From assembly GCA_001599715.1 (NCBI GenBank), contig BCHU01000001.1, positions 558,001 through 622,000 on the forward strand: 64,000 nt of DNA, written 5' to 3'. The DNA comes from Phaeotremella fagi (lineage: Eukaryota > Basidiomycota > Tremellomycetes > Tremellales > Phaeotremellaceae). The notes below the pieces were generated by a model that was given only the letters and a program-made list of their open reading frames with translations, had not been told where the DNA came from and did not search any database. Shown here one piece after another: positions 1 to 11,961 of this stretch. Position 1 is the stretch's first letter; each line of letters begins with the position of its first letter. The position numbers were made by a program, and so were the translations under genes.

Positions 1-73
1 CACCTACTGAAACATCGTTATTAATCCATATCACACAAAACTGCCGAAACTAAGTCATGATGTACAGTATCTC

Positions 74-639
74 CTAATCACCACCTCCGCATCCACCACC
101 ACCACAGCCTGACCCACCACCACTACAGCCCCCTCCAGTTCCCCCACAAGTACTAGCACCTCTTCCTTTAGATCGATCTCCAGGAGGTTCAGTCCCGCCT
201 GCTTTGAAAGAACTGAATCCGCCACCTTGGTATCTGCCTGAGGTACAATCGAGATATCTTGAAAAAGTAAGTATAAGTGTAGGCTTTCATGAGTGGACGG
301 AGAGCAGATAGCAGTCTCAGCGTCGAACTCGACTTACTTGGTCTATGAGGGAATCAGTAATCGAACATCAGGCACAGTCAAAGTTCAGAGGCAAGATTGG
401 AATGTCAATAAAATGATGTAGAAGTACTGTGCAAAGTAGGAAGATGAGAACGATAACTCACTGAACCGCAACACCCACCACCTCTTAGTCTCAAAGTAGG
501 AAAACTCTTGTTGACGAGAGCATCTCTCTTGACCGAAGTTGTTTCATCACGAGCTGGATTATCGTTTCAGGGAGGAATTCTTGTGATGCATCTCGAGAGA
601 CGTACAATTATGGATATCGATGCTTGGTTCTTTGTACAT
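74..639 (-). CDS. Gly/Cys-tail microexon family protein, member 1
   Basis: Small protein of unknown function, 96 aa in a four-exon model: 639-606, 553-462, a 5-nt microexon 342-338, and 233-74 (291 nt, divisible by three). The introns are GT-AG with GTACGT, GTGAGT and GTAAGT donors. The protein begins MYKEPSIDIHN. The second exon ends in LRLRGGGCCGS just before a phase-0 intron, and the last exon ends in a tail of glycines with four spaced cysteines. The LRLRGGGCCG element and the exon plan are shared with the gene at 998-1393, so I infer a tandem duplicate. No signal peptide or known domain is visible. The clustered Cys-Cys could be acylated, and the tail could bind metal or form disulphides; both are inference. 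The first exon is the least certain part. Confidence 0.65.
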
Positions 640-997
640 CTTGAGAATGAATTACGGGTCTCGCAGAATGATAGATTAGTGCAATGATGATCATAGTGAA
701 TTGGAACACACGAGGCAAGTAGTAAAGGATGTTGTTTCCTTCACAACTGGTGCAATGTCTGAAACGTCGTTTTCACAGCATCGCTTTGGCTGTGTGCTGC
801 TACATCCAGTGATCACGTTCGTCTGACAAATTTTGCATCTATTCACAGCAGTTCAAGTTGAATCACCAGGTATAACAGCAAACAAGATAGAACATGACCA
901 TACTCGTAAAATCATCGTACAACCCAACAATACTCGTACACGAAATCCTAATCGACGAATCACAAACTCTCTCCGTACGAAACGTCATAATCATCTC
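640..997. other. Spacer between two Gly/Cys-tail genes
   Basis: This should hold the promoter of the 74-639 gene and the 3' end of the 998-1393 gene, both read on the minus strand. I see no further gene or clear TATA element. Confidence 0.5.
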
Positions 998-1393
998 TTA
1001 TCCACCACAACCACCACCACAGCCGCTTCCACACCCTCCCCCACCACCACCATCAGTTCTGGCACTACGTCGAGTACGACTGCCAGAGGTGGCATAATTA
1101 CTAAAGATCATTGGTTAGCACTTAAAACCAGGAGAATGTTTTTGAACTCACTTAGGCTGTGGCGTCACTCAGTTTTTCCGTACAAATATGTGTTAAGATT
1201 TGTTTACGTTCGAGATTTGACTCACATTTCCACAACATCCTCCACCTCTTAATCTTATGATTGAGCTTAAGAAACTTTTGATGGAACTGGTCGATTTGAT
1301 GGACCCGGTTTGATCTATATGTTCAATTAACTAGGACATGGTACAACTATATGATTCAATCATACCTTTGTTGACTTCTTTCTTCTTGAACAT
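998..1393 (-). CDS. Gly/Cys-tail microexon family protein, member 2
   Basis: Small protein of unknown function, 74 aa. Exons are 1393-1366, 1314-1226, a 5-nt microexon 1156-1152 and 1100-998 (225 nt). It starts MFKKKEVNK. Its second exon ends in IIRLRGGGCCGN before a phase-0 intron, closely matching member 1. The last exon is basic (SRTRRSAR) and ends GCGSGCGGGCGG. The phases of all three introns equal those of member 1, which strongly supports both models although neither would be found by simple ORF calling. The plus-strand ORF over this stretch, full of Thr/Pro, is only the antisense of the glycine tail. Role unknown; the spacing of Cys in a glycine matrix suggests thiol or metal chemistry (inference). 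Confidence 0.65.
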
Positions 1394-1589
1394 ACTGTAT
1401 TGTAATGTAACGATTGATGAAGAATGGAGAAAAGTGTTTTCTTATGTACAGAGAATCCATCTTATATACATATTCTAAAGGAAAGTGCTGTGCAAGTGCA
1501 ACGCTACAAAGGCGCTCTCATCAAAGAATGTCATTGCCTCTTAAAACTAAGATACACAAAAACATCGCCACTAACAACGTGCCCATGAT

Positions 1590-4478
1590 CTAAGCTCGAA
1601 GATATTTATCAGCCCTTCCCAAAGCCCAAATGCAGAAAATGAATTTGAATGCTGTACCCAAACGAAAATCAGTATATCTTACACACACACACGTTCGAGG
1701 AAACCAATCACGTACCAGGATAGTCGATAGCGCAATTCTTGTTGAAGATACCCTCAGTATCTTCCTGTTCCCATTCACCGTTACTCTTCTGTCTATTCAT
1801 AATCAACCTTGATGCCTTTTCGATCACCTGTTTATCTGGGTATTGAGCATAGATAAGAGCCAAAATTGCCCAAGCTGTTTGGACGACTTGGGATTGTTCG
1901 TGTTGAGCGTATCTCATCGTTACGCAGGACTGTGGTTGATTCAGTTTTCAGTTTCGAATAAGTATTTACCATATAAGTCTCCCCCCAACCTCCATCTTCC
2001 ATCTGTCTATCAACCAGGAATTTACAAGCTCTCCTGACTCTTTCTGAATTCTGATAGGTCTCTCCTGCGATCGCTAGGGATTCCAAAGCGAACATTGTAG
2101 CGTAGGTGAAACAGATACCCCTAAACGATTTAGTTCATCTCGAAAGAACAATGAAGAATACATACCAGGAGCCATACCATGATCCATCTGGATATTGGAC
2201 ATCATGGATATATTCAATAGCTTTGTTGATCGTACGTCTGAGAGTCTCAGTCCATGAAATCTAACTTATACTTACGCTATATCATCAGCTCGATATGTTG
2301 GATCGATTTTACTGAAATACTTGAGAGCCGACAGTGCTGAAGTCGTACATCTAACACCAATCAGTACACACTCCATATGAAAAGACCAAACTCACTCCGG
2401 GTACATATAATCAATCATAATATTACCTACGCAATCAGTCAGATATATTCTCAAGATTCCCAGTTTTAAATCATCTCACCGAAAACTTCAGCAGCATTCA
2501 ACCATTCCATCTTCGTACTTCCCCGTTGTAATTCATAACTAGCGAAACCCCCACTAGGGTTTTGCATGGTAAGTAAAACATCGATGTTATCCCTCATTCG
2601 ATCTTGAGTGATAGGTTTAGAAGTATAATCAAGAGATTGAAGAGCGATTGCAGCCTTCAGTCCTTCTGCCGTACAATCCGATACCTGTAACATGTATCAA
2701 TAAAAATCATGCTCAGTTCTAGAAAACAACTTACAGTATAACTTTGTTCTGGAGTTGAGAACGCCCAAGCACCTTTTGATGTATGTCGATACCCGTCTTT
2801 ATAATGCAAGGGATCATCTCTGATCTGAGCTTTATCCAACCAATCCAACATCCCCCTAACGTTTTCTCTACTTTCTTCCTCCTCAGCCAACCCAGTCTCC
2901 ACTAGAGCTTGAGCTAAAAATGCTAAATCCCAGAGCTGACTTCCATTCGTTCCCATCATCATGAGCCCTTCTCTACCTAACCAAAGGAAATCGTCGTTCC
3001 TCGTTAAATGCCTCTTGAATCCTTCGGATTCAGGACCCTCGCGAGCGAATCTACAGACCATGTTGAAAGCTTTAGAAACTGGTCCGACGGTCTGATAACC
3101 TGTATTCTCATCTTCGAAGACTACCATTTTGTATGCGGCGTCGTTAGCTAATTCTCGTAATGGTAAAACGGAAGATAAGAAGGGGATTTTGGGTAGTTTC
3201 TCGTATACGGCGACGATTTGATTGAGAGCGTCGAAGACTGGATGATGGGGACTGTAAATATCCAAAGGAGAGATATTATTCTTTTGAGCCGACCATCGAA
3301 TAGATTCGTATGGTTGGACGTATAATTCCTAAAAGTCAGCTTGATATCGTATCAGACACTCACCTCACGAAGTGCGAGGGTCAAAGGTGTCATGGCAGCC
3401 TTGAAACGAATACCGTAGAGATAGCTCATTGGGGTATCTATTTGAATCAGCTACGGATCCCTGCTGTAGAGACCAGACTAGCTTACAGACATTACGAACA
3501 TGAATCCACTAGACTGGTCAGCATCACATTGATTCAAAGTACCTACCCATCGCCAAGGAGCAAAAGGAACCCAATCAGGTAACAACCTGTTCATCAGTCA
3601 AACTGTCAATGTTGAAAATCACCCACCAAAGTTCAGGAGGTACAGGATTCACACCTTCCCATTCATAAGCACCTAAAATACTTAACCAAACTTTTCCCCA
3701 ACTAGGTATTCCAGTTGCACCACCTACAGTCATCAATATCTTACTCAATCTCCCGAAAAAATGATTTACCCATTTTATGTATCAACCCTCTAATTTCAGT
3801 CATAGGTCCTTCATCAGGTCCCATACCCAACATTCTCAACGCGACGTAGTTCATAACGGTACCATAAACAGTAGGAGGAGCTGCGGTATGTCTTAAAAAT
3901 GAGGTGAGTTTTCAATATCGACCATAAACGGATTGTATGGTGGACTTACAATCCCCAACCACCCTCTTTCCGTCTTTTATTCAATAAATATCTCTTAATC
4001 TCAGATGATTGTTCAGGTAACAAACTTTGACCAGTTACGTGGAGACCAATGATTAAACCTGGTATAAGGAAGAGTGGACCTAAATTTTGGACGTTAAAAC
4101 CAGTCCTCCTCATCATTCAACCAACCTCCATATTCGGACGAGAAATGGCCATCGGGAGATTGTAATTCTTTATAAAATTTCCAACCGTTTCTAGCAGATT
4201 CGAGTGGTGTCTTCGGGACAGGTAATTCAGGTGCGCACTAATTCCAATCTCAATCAGATAAACATCAAGAACAGAATGAAGAATGTTCAAAGTCGACGAC
4301 CACTCACAACATCCAGACCTATCCAATATTTAGTTTCCTTATCTTGTTCCCATTGATCTCTTTTTTCTTTAGGCAAGTAAACCCATTTCTGTTGACCATG
4401 CGAATCTTGACCAACGACTAATCTCCAACCTTCAAGATCCGTCTTGTAAGGTTTCGAATGAACGTTGTCCTTTGACAT
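1590..4478 (-). CDS. ERG7: Lanosterol synthase (2,3-oxidosqualene cyclase)
   Basis: Cyclises 2,3-oxidosqualene to lanosterol, the first sterol of ergosterol synthesis, on ER or lipid-droplet membranes. The start at 4478 gives a typical fungal N-terminus ([12 protein letters not shown], then KYWIGLDV). The conserved catalytic block VSDCTAEG, whose Asp protonates the epoxide, lies at about 2680-2650. QW-type repeats ([26 protein letters not shown]) are spread along the gene, and the end reads [16 protein letters not shown] before TAG. About ten short introns break the reading frame, with no sign of damage. The neighbouring glyoxalase II gene lies upstream on the same strand. Family identification is certain; individual exon edges are not all checked. 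Confidence 0.97.
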
Positions 4479-4853
4479 TTTTTGGGTCTAAGCTTTAAAT
4501 GTCGAATTGATTCCTGTAGAGAATAAGATGAGGTTGAAGATGAGGTCAAGGAAGATCAAGTTTTACTATTGGACGTGGACTTTATACCCCACTGCTTGTA
4601 CTTTCCTTTGATGAGGTGGTACGAGGTAAAATATGAAATTCAAGATGAGAATGGCGGTCAGTTCAATGGTCAATAACCAACCGTGCCTTAAACTGGATGA
4701 TTCCAACAATCCCAAAAGTTGCCAATTCACGGTCAATGAGACCGCAAATCGTTCAGAAGCAAGATATACTTTGCATATCCTATAACATCATACCATTACA
4801 GAACCCCCTATCTCACCTCCAACCCAAAATCCGATGTGAAATCAATTGCAATC
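4479..4853. other. ERG7 promoter region
   Basis: Lies between the ERG7 start and the GLO2 stop. I see no additional gene and no sterol-response element that I could name with confidence. Confidence 0.5.
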
Positions 4854-6048
4854 TTACATTTGATTCTTCATTTCTCTGAGTTTGGCCATAACGTCAACAG
4901 GGTTTTTAGCACCGGTCGCATGTCTGGAGTATGCAATTGATCAGTACGACACACTAAAGACAGTACCACTGGAGACTTACAATGCCTCTGGAGTGTTCAA
5001 TCTCATGAACACATTCCAAGATTTTTCATCCCCAATAGTTGATTTACCAGTGGTACAAGGATCATTATTGGCTTTATCAAGTAATCTGAACACCATGATG
5101 TTCAGTTTTAAGAATGACGAACCAGAACCAGAACCCACCCTTGAAGAGCTTTATTGTCCTTCTCAATAGTCAAACCAAATTTCACACTCCCCTTGGTATA
5201 TTCATGACCATTATACACTAAAGTATCATCAGGCAGTGTACCCAAATGATTAAGAGCTTTAACCATTTCATCAGCCGTTCCTAGTGGTCAATCAGAATTC
5301 AGCTTAAACCTCCAACAATTAGGCGATTAAAGCTGACCTTCAAAGAAACGTCCACATCCAGCTAAGAACAATGTATCCCTACGTCACATCTCAACATCCC
5401 ATCCAAATGTTATCAAAAGGATTACTTACCCAGTGAAAACACCTCTTTGACCAGTTTTCTTGTCCTCAACAAAATAACAGATTGAATCCTGAGTATGACA
5501 AGGGGTGTGTAAACATCTAACTCGTCGTCAGTTTCAGTCTTTCAATCCACAAAAAACTAAACCTTACTTGACATCAATATCCTGACCGATCTTGAACTCG
5601 TCACCCTCTTTCACGAGTGTGTTAGTCCCCGGAGCCTTGTTTGATCCCCCATAAGCTTTAAGATCAGGATGAAGGGAGAGCTAAAACCCAGTCAAGTCAA
5701 CATTCAAAATTCGTGGTTATCACTCACGAATTCCAAATTCCCACCGGAATGATCTTGATGATGATGAGTAGTTAATAACGTCGTTACCTATATCAATCAG
5801 CATCCGACAGATACGAGATGAAATTCAAACTTCTCACCTTGACACCTTGATCTTTAACAGCTTTTGAGACCTTGGAAGCTTCCCATGGATCTACCACTGC
5901 ACATTCCTTAGTCGTATCGTCAATGACCAAATACATCCAATTATCATTTCTAGATCCCACGATCGCTTGATATGGAATGACCTGAATCACCGGATCAGAT
6001 CAGCTGTGGTTCATTCAAAACAGTACTTGTACACGACCGTACCTTCAT
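4854..6048 (-). CDS. GLO2: Hydroxyacylglutathione hydrolase (glyoxalase II)
   Basis: Hydrolyses S-lactoylglutathione to lactate and glutathione, the second step of methylglyoxal detoxification. It is a metallo-beta-lactamase fold enzyme. The metal motif THHHQDHSGG is read across the exon at about 5780-5740. Further ligands are in CLHTPCHTQDS, the FTGDTLF region and YNGHEYT. The last exon reads HATGAKNPVDVMAKLREMKNQM, with TAA at 4854. The start is a two-codon first exon (ATG AAG) at 6048-6043 spliced to VIPYQAIVGSRNDNW, which matches the family start MKVIPYQ better than an internal start. No mitochondrial presequence is seen, so it is probably cytosolic. Seven or so introns are present. Confidence 0.95.
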
Positions 6049-6564
6049 TTTATTTCTGTTTAACTCAATTAGTTCCCGATTTAGACTTTAGGTTTCACTC
6101 ACGCTTTTGAGGTTGATATTGATCTGGTGTTTTTGAAGGTTTGATACGAGTTGGATAAGGATCTTACTCTTATGTTGGTTAACATAAAGTCAATGTTGTT
6201 GATGTTAAACGGAAGGTGACGTTAAGTTACAGTCAGCATGAATGTCCACTACCACCTCCACTTTCGCTTGTCACCGCCAATCACATCACCATCCAATCAA
6301 ACGTTAAACTGCAACTGCTTTGAGTTTATGATTTTTTACTTCATTCCATTCATTCATCCAAACATCCTATTTCGTAAAAGAGACAAGGTAAGGAGGCACC
6401 ACACAACGACTAAATAACTATTTGAAAAACTAAGGAAATCCAATACTACGAATAAAGAAAGCTAAAGAAACAATGAAAATGAATTCGACTAGAATAATTG
6501 ATGACTTGGGGGAAAGGGGGAAAAATTGAGACTTCTTTCCTTATAATTAAGAATATCAACAAAT
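6049..6564. other. GLO2 promoter and ACO1 3' region
   Basis: Both flanking genes read on the minus strand. The stretch holds the glyoxalase promoter and an A-rich 3' flank of aconitase near 6410-6560. No gene or repeat is recognised. Confidence 0.5.
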
Positions 6565-9440
6565 TTATGCTCCTCTAGCTTTGGCTGCAGCGGCCATCAT
6601 GTTAAGGGCTGAACCAGCTTTGAACCAACCCCATTGACCTTCGTTGATTGATGAAGTGGTCAAGAAAGTCTCCTTTGATCCGTCTTCATGTGTGATCTCA
6701 CATTTGATATCTTGACCTGGTTTGAATTCGTTAAGACCCAAGATGGAGATTTTATCTGATCCCTTGATCTTGTCGTAATCGGCAGAGTTCTTGAACCAAA
6801 GTGGGAGCATACCTTGTTTCTTCAAGTTGGTTTCGTGGATACTATGTGGGTGTTAGTTGGATGTCACTCGTTACCAACGGGAACCAACTTACCGAGCGAA
6901 TGATCTACAGATAACAGCTCTACCACCGAGGAATCTGGGTTCAAGAGCAGCGTGTTCACGGGATGAACCTTCACCGTAGTTTTCGTCACCAACAACAACC
7001 CATGGAATTCCTTTGTCACGGTAGTAACTAATTGATAGTTAGCGCTGACCGTCAGGCAACGGCAAATCAACTCACGCTCCGACAGTTGGAACAGCACCGA
7101 AATCACCAGTCTCTTGGTTAAGAACCTTGTTAGCTTCACCAGAATCAGCGTTGATAGCTCCGATCAAACAATTTTCTAAATCAAGTCAGCAAAAGAACCT
7201 AACCCAAAGTGAAACTCAAACACACGAGAAATGTTTTCAAGATGTCCACGGTATTTCAACCAAGGTCCACCGGCAGAGATATGATCAGTGGTACATTTTC
7301 CTTTAGCCTTGATCAAAACTGGGGCACCGATGATGTCCTTTCCATCCCACGCGGCGAAAGGTTTGAGGAGTTGGAGACGGTCACTGGAAGGTGAAACGGC
7401 AACGTTGACGGATGCACCATCAGCTGGTGGGGCTTGGAAAGTGTTCTCTCCTGCGTCGTAACCTTTAGCTGGGAGCTCGAAACCGGATGGGTCAGAGAAT
7501 TTGAATTCCTTTCCATCGGCACCCTTGAGTGAGTCGGTCAAGGGGTTGAAGTTGAGGGAACCAGCGAAGACCATAGCGGTAACGAGCTGGTGAGGGGTTA
7601 GTTAGGGTATAGTTGGTCAATAAACAACACTTACATCGGGGGAAGCGACGAAAGCGTGGGTGGCTGGGTTGGCATCGTTTCTACCGGTGAAGTTACGGTT
7701 GTAGGAAGTGATGACTATTAAAATCAGTAACTGAAACTCAACTCTAAACATAAAAACCCACTGGAGTTTGGTTCTCCCTTCTTGACGTCCTTACGGTCCC
7801 ATTGACCGATACATGGACCACAAGCGTTAGCCAAAACGACACCACCAACATCCTCGAAAGCCTCAATCATACCATCACGAGCGATGGTGGCTCTAACTTG
7901 CTCTGAACCTGGGGTGATAGTGAAAGCAGCTTTGGTGTTAAGACCGTGAGCCTTAGCCTCCTTGGCAATGTGGGCGGAACGAGACATGTCCTCGTATGAG
8001 GAGTTGGTACATGAACCGATCAATCCAACTTTAAGTTCAGCTGGCCAAGAGTTCTTCTTGACTTCAGCAGCGAATTTGGAAATGGGAGTAGCGAGATCTG
8101 GGGTGAATGGACCGTTGATGTATGGTTCAAGTTCTGAGAGGTTGATTTCAATACGTTGGTCGTATTCACAGTCCTTGTCTGGTTGCAAGTTGTGGTTGAA
8201 TTCTTGAGCGTATTGAGCGATTCTGGCACGACCGGTAGCTTCGAGGTAGCTACCCATTCTCTTGTTGTAAGGGAAAAGGGAGGTGGTGGCACCGATTTCG
8301 GCACCCATGTTACAGATAGTGGCCATACCAGTACATGACAAGTTTTCAACACCTGGACCGTGGTATTCAATGATGGCACCGGTACCACCCTTGACAGTAA
8401 GGATACCAGCTACCTTGAGAATGATATCTGATTGTTAGTAGAGATCAGCTACCTAAACTCACCTTTAGGAGTAGTCCATCCACTCATTTTACCATCAAGG
8501 TAAACACCGATAACCTTGGGTGCTTTAAGTTCCCAAGGAATGTCAGCCATGACATCAACAGCATCGGCACCTCCAACACCACAGGCAACCATACCCAAAC
8601 CACCAGCGTTAGGAGTATGGGAATCGGTACCGATCATCATAAGACCTGGGACGGCGTAGTTTTCGAGGATGATTTGATGACTGCAAGAAATCAGGAGGTG
8701 TTCTTGTCGCAGTAAATCTGTACCTACATGATACCAGATCCTGGTTTCCAGAAACCAATACCGTATTTAGCACAAGCGGTAGCAAGGAAATCGTAAACTT
8801 CCTTGTTGATGTCGATAGCACGAGCGAGATCTTTAACACCACCAACTTGAGCTTGGATCAGATGATCACAATGAACTGAAGTTGGAACGGCGGTTTGAGG
8901 AAGACCAGCGGACATGAATTGGAGGATAGCCATTTGAGCGGTAGCATCTTGACATGCGACACGCTAGGAGGGAGATTAGTGAATGAGAGAGAGTCGGGGT
9001 ATGAATGCAACCTACGTCAGGTCTAAGTTTGAGGTATGAGACACCACGTTCGATCTCTTGTTCATGGGGTTTGTCAAGATGACCGTAAACGATTTTCTCA
9101 GCGAGAGTGAGGGGACGGTTCAATCTGAGACCCAAGTTAGTGTCATATCAAAGGCATAGGATAAAGGGAGAAGTGAAGGGGGAATAGAGTAAGTAGCGTG
9201 GTGATCCAACGAAACCTCGAGATTAAATGAACAATTGAGAAAAAACACTCACCTGGCACGAACGATTTGAAGGTTGTCTTCGATACGTTGATAGTTGATG
9301 AATTTACCCTTTTCAAGGTTAGACATTTCAACCTTCTTATCACCGATTGATGATTGAACAGTTGCCATTGATCTTCTTGACAAAGCATGTCTAGAGATCG
9401 AGGTAGCACCTCTAATGGTAGAAACGCGGGATGAGAACAT
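6565..9440 (-). CDS. ACO1: Aconitate hydratase, mitochondrial
   Basis: Interconverts citrate and isocitrate in the TCA cycle using a 4Fe-4S cluster. The N-terminus ([11 protein letters not shown], Arg/Ser-rich, no acidic residues) is a mitochondrial targeting presequence, which fixes the start at 9440. Visible family signatures are [40 protein letters not shown] and [14 protein letters not shown]; the last two carry the cluster cysteines. The C-terminal swivel domain is encoded at about 7570-6565 and ends AAAAKARGA. Several introns are present and the length is as expected for eukaryotic aconitase. It is divergent from the aminopeptidase gene across a 478-bp shared promoter. Confidence 0.97.
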
Positions 9441-9918
9441 CGTGGGAGGTGGGAGGTAGGTAGATAGATAGATAAGGGAGAGAACCCTAGTTGGATACTC
9501 TTTTATTCAATGGATTATACTAACCTCACTTTATGTAAGTGAGATAGATAACTTTATAGAAGAAAGTAGATGTTGGTTGAAGAAAGAAAAGAAAAAGAAA
9601 GAGAGAAAACAACGTGGAGTGAAAGAAGTAGCAGGTTAGCGGTGAGTTATAACTAAAAGCATCAGGAGGCGTTTTCGACAGGAGTGCTTAAATTAACCAA
9701 CGTTGATTGGCTGACGTAGTTTATCCTTTTCATAACCGATAAACGCCGAACTCAACCCAGTGATAATAAAATGACACGTAATATATTGAGTTCGGATTTT
9801 ACGGACGAAGTGACCGAATGTTGTTAAACCAAGCCGCACCGAAAACACCGATGTGGTAGTGTGAGTGAGCTCATTTCATTCAACTCACATAGTATCTATA
9901 TATCTACCTATACACACA
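9441..9918. promoter_or_regulatory. Shared divergent promoter, ACO1 / aspartyl aminopeptidase
   Basis: A 478-bp interval between two divergent starts. It is purine-rich near 9560-9610 (GAAAGAAA-type runs) on the aconitase side. The position supports a bidirectional promoter; no named factor site is claimed. Confidence 0.55.
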
Positions 9919-11764
9919 ATGAAGTTACCACCTACCCCACCTGTGGATGCAGTCAAGTGAGTGACACCTAAGAGGTAACTTAGTGCGGAACAACTAACTC
10001 CACCACCCCCCAGGTTCTGTAACTTCGTCACAGCCTCACCAACACCTTTCCAAGCAGTCTCAAACCTAACAACCCGACTCCAATCAGCAGGCTTCACCCC
10101 TCTAACCGAAAGAACACTAAACCCAACATCCCTAAAACCAGGTGGATCATACTACTACACCCGTAACCAATCTTCCATCGTAGCTTTCACCCTCCCTTCT
10201 AAACCAACTCCCCAAACCTCCATCTCCTTCGCTGTAGGCCATCTCGATTCCCCATGTCTAAAAATACGTCCTGTCAGTAAGAAAATTAAAGGTGGATATC
10301 TACAGGTCGGAGTTGAACTTTACGGAGGAGGGATTTGGTCCAGTTGGTTCGATAGAGATTTATCTATTGCTGGGAGGGTGATTGTTGCTGCTGGCTCTGG
10401 TTCAACTTCAAACGGTAACGGTGATCAAAGTTATATCTCTAAACTTGTCAAAATCGATAGACCGTTGTTAAGGATTCCAACACTAGCAGTTCATTTAGAT
10501 CGAACCATCAACGACGCGTTTAAATTCAACAAGGAAACTGAATTCCTACCAATCCTAGGTTTAGTCGCAAGCACTCTCAACGGGGATGATAACGGTTCTG
10601 GTAACGCGACTGGTTCTGGTACTGGAACCAAAACACCCATTCCATTCTCAGGATCAAAACCAAGTTCAGGACGAGGTACACCATCACAACAAATGGAAAT
10701 CGACGTATCGGACGCAGAGGATATCTCGAAAATGACAGAAAAGCATCATCCGATGTTATTAGCTGTTCTAGCTGATGAGTTAGGTTGTTCAATTGGTGAT
10801 ATTCAAGATTTCGAATTGTAAGTGGTATACTTTATTTTTGAGATGAATTCCGGTTCTGATTGGACTCCGTTTTCAGATCACTCTACGACACCCAACCATC
10901 GGTTGTTGGAGGACTATCGAATGAATTCATTTTCAGTCCAAGAATAGATAATCTCATGACGTCGTTCTCGTCTATCGAAGGTCTTTGCGAAGCTGTAGAA
11001 GCTGATTCCTCGAGTATGAGTGAGAGCAAAGAATCCAACATCAGATGTGTGATTTTGTTCGATAACGAGGAGGTAGGTAATCTCTTTCTCACTATTCAAT
11101 CAAAATACTAAACTCGATTTAGGTCGGAAGCGTCTCACACCACGGTGCAGAGAGTAACCTCCTCCCCTCCTTCGTAGAACGTATAGTCTCATTACCAGAC
11201 TACGCATCAACAGGTTATCACACAATGTTAGCCAACAGTTTCCTGATATCAGCAGATATGGGTCATGGCGTGAGTCCAAATCTCCCTTAATTTCCTTTTA
11301 TCTGAATCCATAATAACGCTACCCCAGTTGAACCCGAATTATGAAAACAAATATGAACCAGGTCATTCACCGAGATTAAACGGTGGCATCGTGATCAAAA
11401 CCAACGCGAACCAGAAATACACTTCAAACGCATCTACAACTTTCCTCTTACGACGAACAGCTAAAAAAGCAGGAGTCCCCGTACAAGAATTCGAAATTCG
11501 TAATGATTCCGTATGTTCCCCCTCCCTCCTCCCCTTCACTCCACAGATACTGACGATGAACGACAACGACATCAGACTTGCGGATCAACAGTTGGACCCC
11601 ATTTATCTACCCATGTCCGAAGTGTCGATATCGGTCTTGCTCAACTTTCGATGCATTCCATTAGGGAGACTTCTGGTTCGGCTGATGTCAGACATTATAT
11701 CCAGTTGTTCAAGACTTACTTCGAAGGATTTGCGGAGATCGATAGGGATTTAAGAATTGATTAG
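9919..11764 (+). CDS. APE4: Aspartyl aminopeptidase (peptidase family M18)
   Basis: Removes N-terminal Asp or Glu from peptides; a dodecameric zinc enzyme of cytosol and vacuole. Zinc-site motifs are all present: GHLDSPCLKIRP, DNEEVGSVSHHGAESN, SADMGHGLNPNYENKY with EPGHSPRLNGG, CGSTVGP and QLSMHSIRE. The start is a short first exon (MKLPPTPPVDAVK) spliced to FCNFVTASPTPF. The intron at about 11510-11573 must be removed to join IRNDS to TCGSTVGP. An insertion rich in Gly, Ser and Asn (about 10585-10690) lies in the lid-domain part and is longer than usual. Gene symbol by analogy with the yeast enzyme. Confidence 0.95.
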
Positions 11765-11961
11765 GGAGGGGAGGTATGGCAGGTTCTATGTAATGGAAAA
11801 AATCAAATCAACTTTGTAGTAAAAGACAATCAATCAAAATAAAAAATTATTTGCGTGGGGACTGCGAAATGGATGGAGTTCCCAATATTATGGTATAATG
11901 CAATTCATACAGATATACAGTCGAAATTCCCCAAACAGAAAACGAAGGAAAAAAAGCCAGA

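Noticed and set aside
833..1252. Plus-strand ORF rich in Thr, Pro and Ser
   Set aside because: It is antisense to the glycine-rich tail and exons of the minus-strand gene at 998-1393; the composition is a mirror of the GGT/GGA codons.
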